DNA of 64,000 nucleotides, taken from NCBI RefSeq assembly GCF_014645895.1, contig NZ_BMMP01000005.1, forward strand, positions 124,001 through 188,000. The letters run 5' to 3'. Origin of the DNA: Streptomyces daqingensis (GTDB taxonomy: Bacteria > Actinomycetota > Actinomycetes > Streptomycetales > Streptomycetaceae). How positions within the stretch are numbered: the stretch's first letter is position 1; the number at the start of each line of letters is the position of its first letter. The translations under genes and the position numbers were made by a program. Positions 52,900-61,308 of the stretch are shown here, in pieces. The notes beneath the pieces were generated by a model. It was not told where the DNA came from, made no database searches, and saw only the letters and a list, made by a program, of their open reading frames with translations.

Positions 52900-55209
52900 G
52901 TGTCCACAACGGATGTTCGTATCGACGGCTCGTCCGACGAGAAGCAGGCCGCGCCGGACGCCGCCGCGGGCAGCGGCGGTCCTCCTGCCGTGAGCGGCGG
53001 GAACCGGGAGCGGCAGGCAGCCGCGACGGAAGGCGGTGCCGCCGCCGAGCAGGGCGAAGGGACCGCCGCTGACGGCGAAGCGGGAGCGTGGGACGACGGG
53101 CTGATCGCGAGGCGCGCGCACGCCGCGTCGGCGCCGGGCGAGCGCCCTGCCTGGTCGAGGGCCGCCGCGCTGTGGGGCACGGACCCCGACCCGGAACCGC
53201 CGGACTCCGGAGGTCCCGGCGTCGCGGCGGCGCCCGGAAGGCAGATGCCCGGCTGGTCGTCCGACGAGGCGTCCCCCGTACAGCCGTACGAGGACTTCGA
53301 CGGCCACGAGGAGTACGCGCAGCGTGCGCACGGGGCCGGCCCGCGCGGCGCGGAGACCTCGCTGTCCCAGCGGCTCGCCGCGCTGAGCAGGCTCCTCGAC
53401 CTTTCCCGCTCCCGGATCCCCTCGGGCGTCCTCGCGGAGGCCCAGCGCGTCCTGGACGCCGCGGGCGCCCGCAAGCAGCTCCCGAGCGCCTACACGACCG
53501 TGGCGATCGCCGGAGCGACGGGCAGCGGCAAGTCGTCCCTCTTCAACGCCCTTGCGGGGACGCGGCTTTCGCAGGCAGGCATGCGCCGCCCCACCACCGC
53601 CACGCCCGTCGCCTGCTCGTGGGAGGTGCCGGGCGCGGGTCCGGCCGACGGGCTCCTCGACCGGCTCGCGATCCCGCAGTCGACGCGCAGGCTCATGCGT
53701 CCCGAGTCGGACTGGCGGGGACGCATCGACGACTCGGCCCGCCACGAACTGGAGGGGCTCGTCCTCATCGACCTCCCGGACCACGACTCCGCCGCGGACG
53801 GCCACCGCGCACAGGTGGACCGGCTGCTGCGGCTCGTGGACGCGGTGGTGTGGGTCGTCGACCCCGAGAAGTACGCCGACGCCGTGCTCCACGAGCGGTA
53901 TCTGCGTCCGCTGGCCGGGTACGCCGAGGTGACCTTCATCGTGCTCAACCAGACCGACCGCCTCCCCGGCGAGGCGAAGGACGCCGTGCTCAACGATCTG
54001 CGGCGGCTGCTCGACGAGGACGGCATGGCGCTGGGCGATCACGGAGAGCCCGGCGCGCGGGTGCTGGCCACCTCCGCGCTCGGGGGTGAGGGCGTGGACG
54101 AACTCCGCACGGACCTCGCGCAGTTCGTCGCCCTGCGCCGTGCTGCGGGGTTGCGGCTCAACGCCGACCTGGACGGCGTCGTGGGCCGGCTGCGCGCGGT
54201 GTACGTGCCTCCCGGCCACGTCCCGGCGGCGGCCTCGGCGGACGCGCTGTCCGGCCTGACGGAGGAGGTCCGCGACGACTTCGCCGACAGGCTGGCCCGC
54301 GCGGCGGGCGCCGTCTCCGCGGGGCAGGCAGCCGAGCGCGCCTGGCTGCGGCTGGCCGACCGCGCGTGCGGGACGCCGTGGGCCCGCCTCCAGCACTGGT
54401 ACGACGACCGTCGTTCCGCGAAGGAGGAGCCCGCCGCCGCGGAACTCGGCGACGCGGAAGCCGCCTCGGCCGAGGCCGAGGCGTACGCCTTCTCCGAGGA
54501 GGGCGGGCAGGCCGGTGCGGGCGAAGGAGGCGCCGGAGGCGAGCTGCCCGACGTGCCGGCCGCCTCCGCTGCGGCACGTCCGGCCGGCGACAGGCTGCCC
54601 AGAGTGTCGCGGCCGGCTGTCGCCCACGCCGTTCGCACAGTGGTCGAGCAGGCGGGCGCCGGGCTGCCCGAGGCGTGGCACCGCTCCGTACGGGACGCGG
54701 CCTGGCGCGGCGCAGCGGGGCTGCCGGAGGCCCTGGACAGGGCGCTGCGGGAGGACGACGCCCCCGAGGGCGCCGCGGACGGCGCGGAAAGGGACGGGCA
54801 GTCCGACGGCGGGACCACGCGCGGCGGACGTACCCGGGCGGCGGCGCCGCGGCGTCCGGCATGGTGGGCGCTGGCCTTCACGGGGCAGCTGGTGCTGCTG
54901 CTCCTCCAGCTCGTCGGTGCCGGATGGGTGGCCGCGACAGCGCTGGGTGCGGGTGTCGGCGAGGAGTGGATGGGGGTCGCCCTGCTGCTCGGGGGCGTTC
55001 TCGGCGGTTCGCTGCTCTCGTGGGGCTGCCGCTTCGCGGCGCGCGGGCCCGCGGCGGTGTACGGGCAGCGCGAGGAGTGGCGGCTGCGCCGCCTCGTGGC
55101 GTCGTGCGGGCAGGTCAGGGTGCTGGAGCCGGTGGCCGCGGAGCTGCTGCGCTACCGGGAGGTGCGCGAGCAGTACGTGATCGTGTCGGGCGAGGCGGGA
55201 CAGCTGTAA
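52900..55209 (+). CDS. dynB: Dynamin-like GTPase DynB, membrane-bound
   Basis: A 769-residue GTPase. About 160 N-terminal residues are low-complexity and probably disordered. The P-loop (GATGSGKSSLFNALAG) is near residue 205, with LVLIDLPDHDS as G3 and LNQTDRLP as G4. Two C-terminal transmembrane helices follow (LAFTGQLVLLLLQLVGAGWV and VALLLGGVLGGSLLSWGCRF), then a 60-residue helical end. This is the membrane-anchored partner of DynA in sporulation-septum formation. The GTG at 52900 has GGAGAGG eight bases upstream; GTG 52891 overlaps the dynA stop (GTGA). A strong terminator follows. Confidence 0.8.
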   Translation: MSTTDVRIDGSSDEKQAAPDAAAGSGGPPAVSGGNRERQAAATEGGAAAEQGEGTAADGEAGAWDDGLIARRAHAASAPGERPAWSRAAALWGTDPDPEPPDSGGPGVAAAPGRQMPGWSSDEASPVQPYEDFDGHEEYAQRAHGAGPRGAETSLSQRLAALSRLLDLSRSRIPSGVLAEAQRVLDAAGARKQLPSAYTTVAIAGATGSGKSSLFNALAGTRLSQAGMRRPTTATPVACSWEVPGAGPADGLLDRLAIPQSTRRLMRPESDWRGRIDDSARHELEGLVLIDLPDHDSAADGHRAQVDRLLRLVDAVVWVVDPEKYADAVLHERYLRPLAGYAEVTFIVLNQTDRLPGEAKDAVLNDLRRLLDEDGMALGDHGEPGARVLATSALGGEGVDELRTDLAQFVALRRAAGLRLNADLDGVVGRLRAVYVPPGHVPAAASADALSGLTEEVRDDFADRLARAAGAVSAGQAAERAWLRLADRACGTPWARLQHWYDDRRSAKEEPAAAELGDAEAASAEAEAYAFSEEGGQAGAGEGGAGGELPDVPAASAAARPAGDRLPRVSRPAVAHAVRTVVEQAGAGLPEAWHRSVRDAAWRGAAGLPEALDRALREDDAPEGAADGAERDGQSDGGTTRGGRTRAAAPRRPAWWALAFTGQLVLLLLQLVGAGWVAATALGAGVGEEWMGVALLLGGVLGGSLLSWGCRFAARGPAAVYGQREEWRLRRLVASCGQVRVLEPVAAELLRYREVREQYVIVSGEAGQL

Positions 55210-55220
55210 CCGTCTGCCCC

Positions 55221-55260
55221 GAGGGGGCCGGAGCGCGTCGAATCGCGCTCCGGCCCCCTC
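55221..55260 (+). terminator. Hairpin terminator after dynB
   Basis: A perfect 17-bp stem (55221-55237 with 55244-55260) and a 6-base loop, 11 bases past the dynB stop. Confidence 0.88.
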
Positions 55261-55385
55261 AGGTGTGAGCTGGTTGTCCACAGGTGTTCGGTTATCCCCA
55301 GCTCTGAGCGGGATTCCTGAAACGGAGGCATTCTGAGGGCCGTGAGCGGCGCGGGGTGGTGCTGCCGGGGTGTCAGGGGGTGCGT

Positions 55386-55862
55386 ATGAACGAGTCGCAG
55401 GTGACTGTCGTGGGCAACGTCGCGACGGCGGTCGAGTTCCGGAGGTCGGCCGCGGGCCTGCCGACAGCGCGGTTCCGCCTGGCCAGTACGGTGCGGCGCT
55501 ACGACCAGAGGTCGGGAGGCTGGGCGGACGCGTTCACGAACTTCTACACCGTCTGGGCCTGGAGATCGCTGGCCGCCAACCTCGCTTCGTCGGTGACGGT
55601 GGGGGAGCCGCTCGTCGTGACGGGGCACTTGCGGATCCGTCAGGCGGAACGGGACGGACGGCAGTTCGCCTCTGCGGATCTGACGGCCACGGCGGTGGGC
55701 CACGATCTCTCCCGGGGTACGTCGGCGTTCGTCCGTACTCCCTCGCGGACCGGCCCGCGTGCTGATCCGGGCCGCAACGCGCAGGCGCCCGGCGGGACTT
55801 CCGAGGCCGTGACCGGCGGCGACGTGGAGGCTGTCATTCCGCGTCAGGGTGCCGCGCCGTGA
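55386..55862 (+). CDS. ssbB: Single-stranded DNA-binding protein SsbB
   Basis: A 158-residue OB-fold SSB. VTVVGNVATAVEFRRSAAGL and WADAFTNFYTVWAWRSLAAN are typical of the OB core. The C-terminus ends VIPRQGAAP and lacks the acidic DDDIPF-like tip that recruits partner proteins. This matches Streptomyces SsbB (about 156 residues in S. coelicolor), which acts in chromosome segregation during sporulation, rather than the essential SsbA. Its position after dynA/dynB groups three sporulation-division genes. The ATG at 55386 lies downstream of GTCAGGGGGT. Confidence 0.87.
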   Translation: MNESQVTVVGNVATAVEFRRSAAGLPTARFRLASTVRRYDQRSGGWADAFTNFYTVWAWRSLAANLASSVTVGEPLVVTGHLRIRQAERDGRQFASADLTATAVGHDLSRGTSAFVRTPSRTGPRADPGRNAQAPGGTSEAVTGGDVEAVIPRQGAAP

Positions 55863-56070
55863 TCGTCCCGGTCCGCCGGATTCGCTGATAACGATTGTGG
55901 ATCAGAACGCTTGCTCGACCCGTTCGAGGGGAAGCGGGTCGCGCCCGCTCCTTACGATCCTCCGCATGGCTGACGGGGGTTCAGTGCTGTGCGGCGAGAC
56001 AAGACCGTCCCGACCACCGGTCACCGAGTGACCGCCGATGTCGTGTCCGTCTCGCCCGGAGGGGAAATCC

Positions 56071-57570
56071 ATGAGCTTTGTCCGCACCGCTGTGACTGTC
56101 GTGGGCGGATGCGCGACCGCACGGAGGCGGCGGCTGCTGGCCGCGGCGCTGTTCGTGCCGGCACTGCTGGCGGGCGGTCTGACGGCCGCCGCCACCCCCG
56201 CGGCCGCAGAGCAGGCGGCACCCGGGGAGCAGCCCACCTGGCAGGGCGGTGCCCTGGCCACGCTGGAAGGGCTGGAGACGCACGATGAGGCGGTCGTCCG
56301 CGAGGACGGCGAGGAACTGACCACGAGCGCCGGCCTGTTCGAGATGGCCGTCGACGGCGGCGGGACCCTGCAGACGTACGGCACGGACGTCGACAGTGCC
56401 ACGCAGGACCAGGCGCGGTACGGCGAGACCGACTGGGACCAGACCTCGCTGCACGGCAACCGGAACGCGGGGAAGATCCTCTGGATACTCCGGCACTCGT
56501 ACCCGCAGGTCAACGATCTGCAGGCACTGGCGAAATCGTCAGGGGCGGGCAAGCTCACCCCTGAGACGGCGGCCGCGGGCACCCAGGTGGCCATCTGGAG
56601 GTACTCGGACGCCGGGGGAGACGTCGAGGTCGAGGCGGTCGACCGCGCCGCGGAGAAGCTCGCCGACCACCTGCACCGCCAGGCCCGCACGCTGGCCGAG
56701 CCCAGGGCCTCGATCTCCCTCGACTCCGCCGGGGTCGCCGAGAAGGCGGAGGGCCGGTTCGGTCCGCTGAAGGTGCGTACCGGCGCACCGAGCGCGGCGA
56801 TCGCCCCGGCTTCCCGCTCCGCGCTCCGCGACGTACGGGTCGTGGGAGACGGCGGCAGGAACGCGGCCTCCGTCCGGGACGGCGGGCGGCTGTACCTCGA
56901 CGTGCCGTCGAAGCGCCGGACGGGGACGGCCTCGCTGACCGTGCAGGCCGCAACGAAGGTCCCGGTCGGCCGGGCCTTCGCAGCAGTGGGAGGACAGGCC
57001 GGCAGTCAGACGCAGATACTCGCGGGCTCCAGCCGGTCCACGGTCTCGGCGGCGGCCGACGTCAGCTGGGACGAGCATGGCGTGATACCCGGCGTCGGCG
57101 CGGTGAAGGACTGCCGGGAGGGCGGCGTGCGCCTCACCGTGGTCAACTCCGGTGACCGGCCGTTCCGCTTCCGTGCCGCGGGCGAGACCCACGCCGTACC
57201 GGCGAAGCGCAACAAGAAGATCACGGTGCCCGTGGGCGAGGACCAGGCGTACCGCATCCCCGTCAGCGCGCCGGGCGTGCGGAAGGCATTCACCGGCGTA
57301 CTGGACTGCGTCACCAGGAGCGAGGCCGCCAGGCCCGACATGAGCGGGATGACGACGCAGTCCCAGCCGGCCACCGTCGGCGGGAGCGATTCGGGCGGCT
57401 CCGCTCAGGAGGGCGGGGACCTGGCGGAGACGGGTGCGAGCAACACCCCGGTCCTCGTCGGCGTCGCGGTGGGACTCGTCGTCGTGGGTGCCGTCGCGGT
57501 CCTCGCGGTGCGCCGCCGCGGGCCGGAAGAGGACGGAGAGCCGGAGGAAGCCGAGCAGCACACTTCGTAG
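56071..57570 (+). CDS. Thioester (TQXA)-domain cell-wall protein with LAETG sorting signal, cysteine lost
   Basis: A 499-residue surface protein. The signal peptide is RRRRLLAAALFVPALLAGGL. A TQXA thioester-type domain spans about 60-220, shown by GNRNAGKILWILRHSYPQVN and GTQVAIWRYSD. Normally a Cys in a YCID motif forms a thioester with the Gln of TQxA. Here the matching place reads TYGTDVD, with Gly at 104, so the bond cannot form unless another Cys substitutes. The C-terminus has the sortase E-type signal LAETG (451-455), a membrane helix and RRR. It is therefore anchored to peptidoglycan. GGAGGGG precedes the ATG. Confidence 0.85.
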   Translation: MSFVRTAVTVVGGCATARRRRLLAAALFVPALLAGGLTAAATPAAAEQAAPGEQPTWQGGALATLEGLETHDEAVVREDGEELTTSAGLFEMAVDGGGTLQTYGTDVDSATQDQARYGETDWDQTSLHGNRNAGKILWILRHSYPQVNDLQALAKSSGAGKLTPETAAAGTQVAIWRYSDAGGDVEVEAVDRAAEKLADHLHRQARTLAEPRASISLDSAGVAEKAEGRFGPLKVRTGAPSAAIAPASRSALRDVRVVGDGGRNAASVRDGGRLYLDVPSKRRTGTASLTVQAATKVPVGRAFAAVGGQAGSQTQILAGSSRSTVSAAADVSWDEHGVIPGVGAVKDCREGGVRLTVVNSGDRPFRFRAAGETHAVPAKRNKKITVPVGEDQAYRIPVSAPGVRKAFTGVLDCVTRSEAARPDMSGMTTQSQPATVGGSDSGGSAQEGGDLAETGASNTPVLVGVAVGLVVVGAVAVLAVRRRGPEEDGEPEEAEQHTS

Positions 57571-57707
57571 CGAGCAGTTCACACCGCGACGTGAAGGGCC
57601 GCGACCGCCCCGTTTCGGGCTGAGCGGTGACGTGCGGCAAGATGGGTGCTGTCTGCCCATGCGGCGCGGCCGCACTTCGACACCTACTGATTGCCGGACG
57701 GTTCCTC

Positions 57708-59372
57708 TTGGCTGAGTACATCTACACCCTTCGCAAGGCGCGCAAGGCGCATGGCGACAAGGTGATCCTCGACGACGTCACCTTGAGCTTCCTGCCGGGC
57801 GCGAAGATCGGTGTCGTGGGACCGAACGGCGCCGGTAAGTCCACGGTGCTGCGCATCATGGCCGGGCTCGACCAGCCCTCCAACGGAGACGCCCAGCTCT
57901 CCCCGGGCTACAGCGTCGGCATCCTGCTGCAGGAGCCGCCGCTGGACGAGTCGAAGACGGTCCTGGAGAACGTCGAGGCCGGCGTCGCGGAGACCAAGGG
58001 CAAGCTGGACCGGTTCAACGAGATCGCCGAGCAGATGGCGACCGAGTACACCGACGAGCTGATGGAGGAGATGGGTAAGCTGCAGGAGCAGCTGGACCAC
58101 TCCAACGCCTGGGACCTGGAGTCGCAGCTCGAGCAGGCCATGGACGCGCTGGGCTGCCCGCCCGGGGACTGGCCGGTCACGAACCTGTCCGGCGGTGAGA
58201 AGCGCCGCGTCGCCCTCTGCAAGCTCCTGCTGGAGCAGCCCGACCTGCTCCTCCTCGACGAGCCGACCAACCACCTGGACGCCGAGTCCGTCCAGTGGCT
58301 GGAGCAGCACCTGGCGCAGTACCCCGGCACCGTCGTCGCGATCACTCACGACAGGTACTTCCTGGACAACGTCGCCGGCTGGATCATGGAGCTGGACCGC
58401 GGCCGTGCCATCGGCTACGAGGGCAACTACTCCACGTACCTGGAGAAGAAGCAGTCGCGTCTGAAGGTCGAGGGCCAGAAGGACGCCAAGCGCCAGAAGC
58501 GGCTCAAGGACGAGCTGGACTGGGTGCGCTCCAACGCCAAGGGCCGTCAGGCCAAGTCCCGGGCGCGGCTGACGCGTTACGAGGAGATGGCAGCCGAGGC
58601 GGAGAAGACCCGGAAGCTGGACTTCGAGGAGATCCAGATCCCGCCGGGCCCGCGACTGGGCAACATCGTCGTGGAGGTGGAGAACCTCAGCAAGGCGTTC
58701 GGCGACAAGGTCCTCATCGACGACCTCTCCTTCACCCTGCCGCGCAACGGCATCGTCGGCGTGATCGGCCCCAACGGCGCGGGCAAGACCACGCTGTTCA
58801 AGATGATCCAGGGGATCGAGGAGCCCGACGCGGGCAGCATCAAGGTCGGCGACACGGTCAAGATCTCCTACGTCGACCAGAGCCGCGAGAACATCGACTC
58901 CAAGAAGACCCTGTGGGCCGTGGTCTCCGACGAACTCGACTACATCAACGTCGGCCAGGTCGAGATGCCCTCCCGGGCCTACGTGTCCGCGTTCGGTTTC
59001 AAGGGGCCGGACCAGCAGAAGCCGGCCGGTGTGCTCTCCGGCGGTGAGCGCAACAGGCTCAACCTGGCACTCACCCTGAAGCAGGGCGGCAACCTGCTGC
59101 TGCTCGACGAACCGACCAACGACCTCGACGTCGAGACGCTCTCGTCGTTGGAGAACGCGCTGCTGGACTTCCCGGGCTGCGCCGTGGTCGTCTCCCACGA
59201 CCGCTGGTTCCTCGACCGCGTGGCCACGCACATCCTGGCCTACGAGGGCGAGTCCAAGTGGTTCTGGTTCGAGGGGAACTTCGAGTCGTACGAGAAGAAC
59301 AAGATCGAGAGGCTGGGTCCGGACGCGGCTCGTCCGCACCGCGCGACCTACAAGAAGCTCACCAGGGGCTGA
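57708..59372 (+). CDS. ettA: ABC-F translation factor EttA
   Basis: A 554-residue energy-dependent translational throttle protein, the standard length for EttA. Two ABC domains (GPNGAGKSTVLRIM with LSGGEKRRVAL, and GPNGAGKTTLFKMI with LSGGERNRLNL) flank a charged linker (LEKKQSRLKVEGQKDAKRQK) and an arm. Both Walker B motifs are intact (LLLLDEPTNHLD, LLLLDEPTNDLD). It binds the ribosomal E site and links translation to ATP level. The start is the TTG at 57708 that begins MAEYIYTLRK, as in Streptomyces relatives; the frame is open upstream without conservation. Confidence 0.95.
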   Translation: MAEYIYTLRKARKAHGDKVILDDVTLSFLPGAKIGVVGPNGAGKSTVLRIMAGLDQPSNGDAQLSPGYSVGILLQEPPLDESKTVLENVEAGVAETKGKLDRFNEIAEQMATEYTDELMEEMGKLQEQLDHSNAWDLESQLEQAMDALGCPPGDWPVTNLSGGEKRRVALCKLLLEQPDLLLLDEPTNHLDAESVQWLEQHLAQYPGTVVAITHDRYFLDNVAGWIMELDRGRAIGYEGNYSTYLEKKQSRLKVEGQKDAKRQKRLKDELDWVRSNAKGRQAKSRARLTRYEEMAAEAEKTRKLDFEEIQIPPGPRLGNIVVEVENLSKAFGDKVLIDDLSFTLPRNGIVGVIGPNGAGKTTLFKMIQGIEEPDAGSIKVGDTVKISYVDQSRENIDSKKTLWAVVSDELDYINVGQVEMPSRAYVSAFGFKGPDQQKPAGVLSGGERNRLNLALTLKQGGNLLLLDEPTNDLDVETLSSLENALLDFPGCAVVVSHDRWFLDRVATHILAYEGESKWFWFEGNFESYEKNKIERLGPDAARPHRATYKKLTRG

Positions 59373-59389
59373 GGCAGGCGGTCTGACAC

Positions 59390-59839
59390 GTGCGGCATAC
59401 ATATCAGTGCCCTCTGCGCTGGTCGGACATGGACGCCTACGGGCACGTCAACAACGTCGTCTACCTCCGCTACCTGGAGGAGGCGCGGATCGACTTCATG
59501 TTCCGGGTGGCGGAGGAGTCGGTGCGCGACGCGGACGCGGCAGCGGACGTGCCGTTCCGCGGCGGCTGTGTGGTGGCCAGGCACGAGATCGACTACCTGC
59601 GTCCGCTCTTCCACCGGCATGAGCCGGTGACGGTCGAGACCTGGGTGACGAAGCTCAACGCGGCCTCCGCCACTCTCGCGTACGAGATAAGCGACGCGGG
59701 CACGGTGCACGCGCGGGCGACGACCGTCATCGTTCCCTACGACCTGAAGGAGGAGCGCCCGCGGCGGATGACCGCCGGTGAACGGGCGTTCCTGGAAGGC
59801 TATTTGGATGACAGTGCGTCAGCGTCTCGTCTTCGCTGA
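59390..59839 (+). CDS. Hotdog-fold acyl-CoA thioesterase
   Basis: A 149-residue 4HBT-type thioesterase. The start CPLRWSDMDAYGHVNNVVYL contains the active-site Asp and the conserved GHVNN. ARIDFMFR and GGCVVARHEIDYLRPL follow, as in family members. It hydrolyses an acyl-CoA of unknown chain type. It begins 18 bases after the ettA stop with a GTG and overlaps the next gene by 32 bases, so the three are probably one transcript, an arrangement common in Streptomyces. Confidence 0.9.
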   Translation: MRHTYQCPLRWSDMDAYGHVNNVVYLRYLEEARIDFMFRVAEESVRDADAAADVPFRGGCVVARHEIDYLRPLFHRHEPVTVETWVTKLNAASATLAYEISDAGTVHARATTVIVPYDLKEERPRRMTAGERAFLEGYLDDSASASRLR

Positions 59840-60470
59840 CCCCGGTGAGGCAGCGGGGCTCGAAGCGTTTCTCGGGCGTCTGCTGCGCTGGGAGAAGAAC
59901 GCCGCCGTCCGTATCCAGGCGGGCGGCGGCGTCGTCGGGATCTTCGCGAAACCCGCCCGGTTCGAGGTGGTGGCCGTGCGCACGGCCCGGTTGCTGGAGT
60001 CCGCGGAGACGGACGCCACCGTCTCCGCCGGTGAGCTCCTCGAGGGGCTGGACGAACAGGCGGAGGCCTTCACCGTCCCCGCTCCGGTCACCGGCCCGCC
60101 GTGGACGGGCGTCCTGCCGCCGCGTGGCGGCTGGGAGGCCCTCGGCGAGGTGCCGGCGGACGCCGTGCGCGCGGTGGCCGGGGCCGCTGTGGCCGAATTC
60201 CGGGAGCGGGCCGAGCAGTTGCAGCAGCGGGACCGTACCCGCGCGAAGCTGGACGCGCTGGCCGAGGAGATCTGGTCCCGGCCGCTGGGCCGCACCCCTC
60301 TGCCTCTGCGTGCCGCGCACGCCGCCTACGCCCTCGGTTTCCTCGCGGGCGAGGAGCCTCTGGGCCTGCTGAGGACCGGTTCCTGGCTGCGCCTGCGCAC
60401 ACCGGCCGGTTCGGTCGTGGTGCGGAACGGAGGCGGGAAGGGGCGGGGGCTGAGCGTCACGCCCGTGTGA
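59808..60470 (+). CDS. Conserved actinobacterial hypothetical protein
   Basis: A 220-residue protein of unknown function, found after the thioesterase gene in Streptomyces. It has no signal peptide, membrane helix or cofactor motif. Visible features are an N-terminal RLVFADPGEAAGLEAFLGRL block and a helical REQAEQLQQRDRTRAKLD-like segment. A C-terminal ALGFLAGEEPLGLLRTGSWL precedes a Gly/Lys-rich end. It starts within the thioesterase gene (32-base overlap), with GGAAGG upstream, so it is translationally coupled. No function is proposed. Confidence 0.75.
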   Translation: MTVRQRLVFADPGEAAGLEAFLGRLLRWEKNAAVRIQAGGGVVGIFAKPARFEVVAVRTARLLESAETDATVSAGELLEGLDEQAEAFTVPAPVTGPPWTGVLPPRGGWEALGEVPADAVRAVAGAAVAEFRERAEQLQQRDRTRAKLDALAEEIWSRPLGRTPLPLRAAHAAYALGFLAGEEPLGLLRTGSWLRLRTPAGSVVVRNGGGKGRGLSVTPV

Positions 60471-60740
60471 CGCCGGACGGAAGCGCCTCTGCCGCCGCCG
60501 TTTCGTGCTTCTCCGCCAGGGCGTGCGCACGCTCTGCCGTCCGGGGGCTTTCGCGCCAAGCCTCGAAGCGTTCGTGTCGAGCAGGACGGCGGGACCGGCG
60601 GCCGGACGCGCGGCGGCCGGCCGTCCCTGTGAACCACGACCTCGGGACGCCGCCCGCGCGCGTCACGCCCCGACTCCGCCGCACCGCGTGGTGTCCGGTG
60701 AGCCTGCCCTGCCGTCGCTGTCCGGGACGCGCTCGCCGCG

Positions 60741-61142
60741 CTATTCCGCCGTGTTGATCATGGAGTTGGCGGCGTACACGAGGTAGTCCCACAGCTGGCG
60801 CTCGTGCTCGGGAGCGAGCTCCAGGCTGTCGACGGCGTCCCGCATGTGCTTGAGCCACGCGTCGTGGGCCGCCCTGTCGACCTTGAAGGGCATGTGGCGC
60901 ATGCGCAGCCGCGGATGGCCGCGCGAATCGCTGTACGTGCGGGGTCCGCCCCAGTACTGGATCAGGAAGAGCGTGAGCCTCTCCTCGGCCGGGCCGAGGT
61001 CCTCCTCCGGGTACATGGGGCGAAGCACCGGGTCCTCGGCGACACCCTCGTAGAAGCGGTGCACGAGGCGCCGGAACGTCTCCTCGCCGCCGACCTGCTC
61101 GTAAAAGGTCTCCGTCTGCAAGCTGCCGCGCCGAATCTCCAT
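60741..61142 (-). CDS. glbO: Group II truncated haemoglobin (GlbO)
   Basis: A 133-residue 2-over-2 globin of the trHbO group. FYEQVGGEETFRRLVHRFYE, then PMYPEEDLGPAEERLTLFLI and QYWGGPRTYSDSRGHPRLRM carry the TyrB10/CD1, the WG8-region tryptophan and proximal-His signals of this group; RMRHMPFKV holds the proximal His. It binds oxygen or NO, and in Mycobacterium GlbO aids respiration and detoxification. GGAGG lies close to a GTG-ATG pair; the ATG at 61142 is chosen. It is monocistronic. The 270-base gap to the convergent hypothetical gene shows no gene. Confidence 0.93.
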   Translation of the reverse strand: MEIRRGSLQTETFYEQVGGEETFRRLVHRFYEGVAEDPVLRPMYPEEDLGPAEERLTLFLIQYWGGPRTYSDSRGHPRLRMRHMPFKVDRAAHDAWLKHMRDAVDSLELAPEHERQLWDYLVYAANSMINTAE

Positions 61143-61246
61143 CACGCCTCCATGGTGTCAGATGCTCCGGCCGAGGCCGCTGGTCCTACGTCCCCGCAGT
61201 CCCACCGGCGGGGGAACGCAGGCGCGGGTGCCCGCGTGCGGCGCCC

Positions 61247-61278
61247 GCGCGGCGGCAGGGGCTCCCCTGCCGCCGCGC
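61247..61278 (-). terminator. Hairpin terminator after the ABC-2 exporter
   Basis: A perfect 14-bp stem (61247-61260 with 61265-61278) and loop GCTC, 30 bases past the permease stop on the minus strand. Confidence 0.82.
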
Positions 61279-61308
61279 TGTCTCACGCGCTCCCGTTCCC
61301 GGGCCTGC

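Noticed and set aside
60454..60473. 7-bp inverted repeat over the stop of the hypothetical gene
   Set aside because: Short stem overlapping the coding end; too weak to call a terminator.
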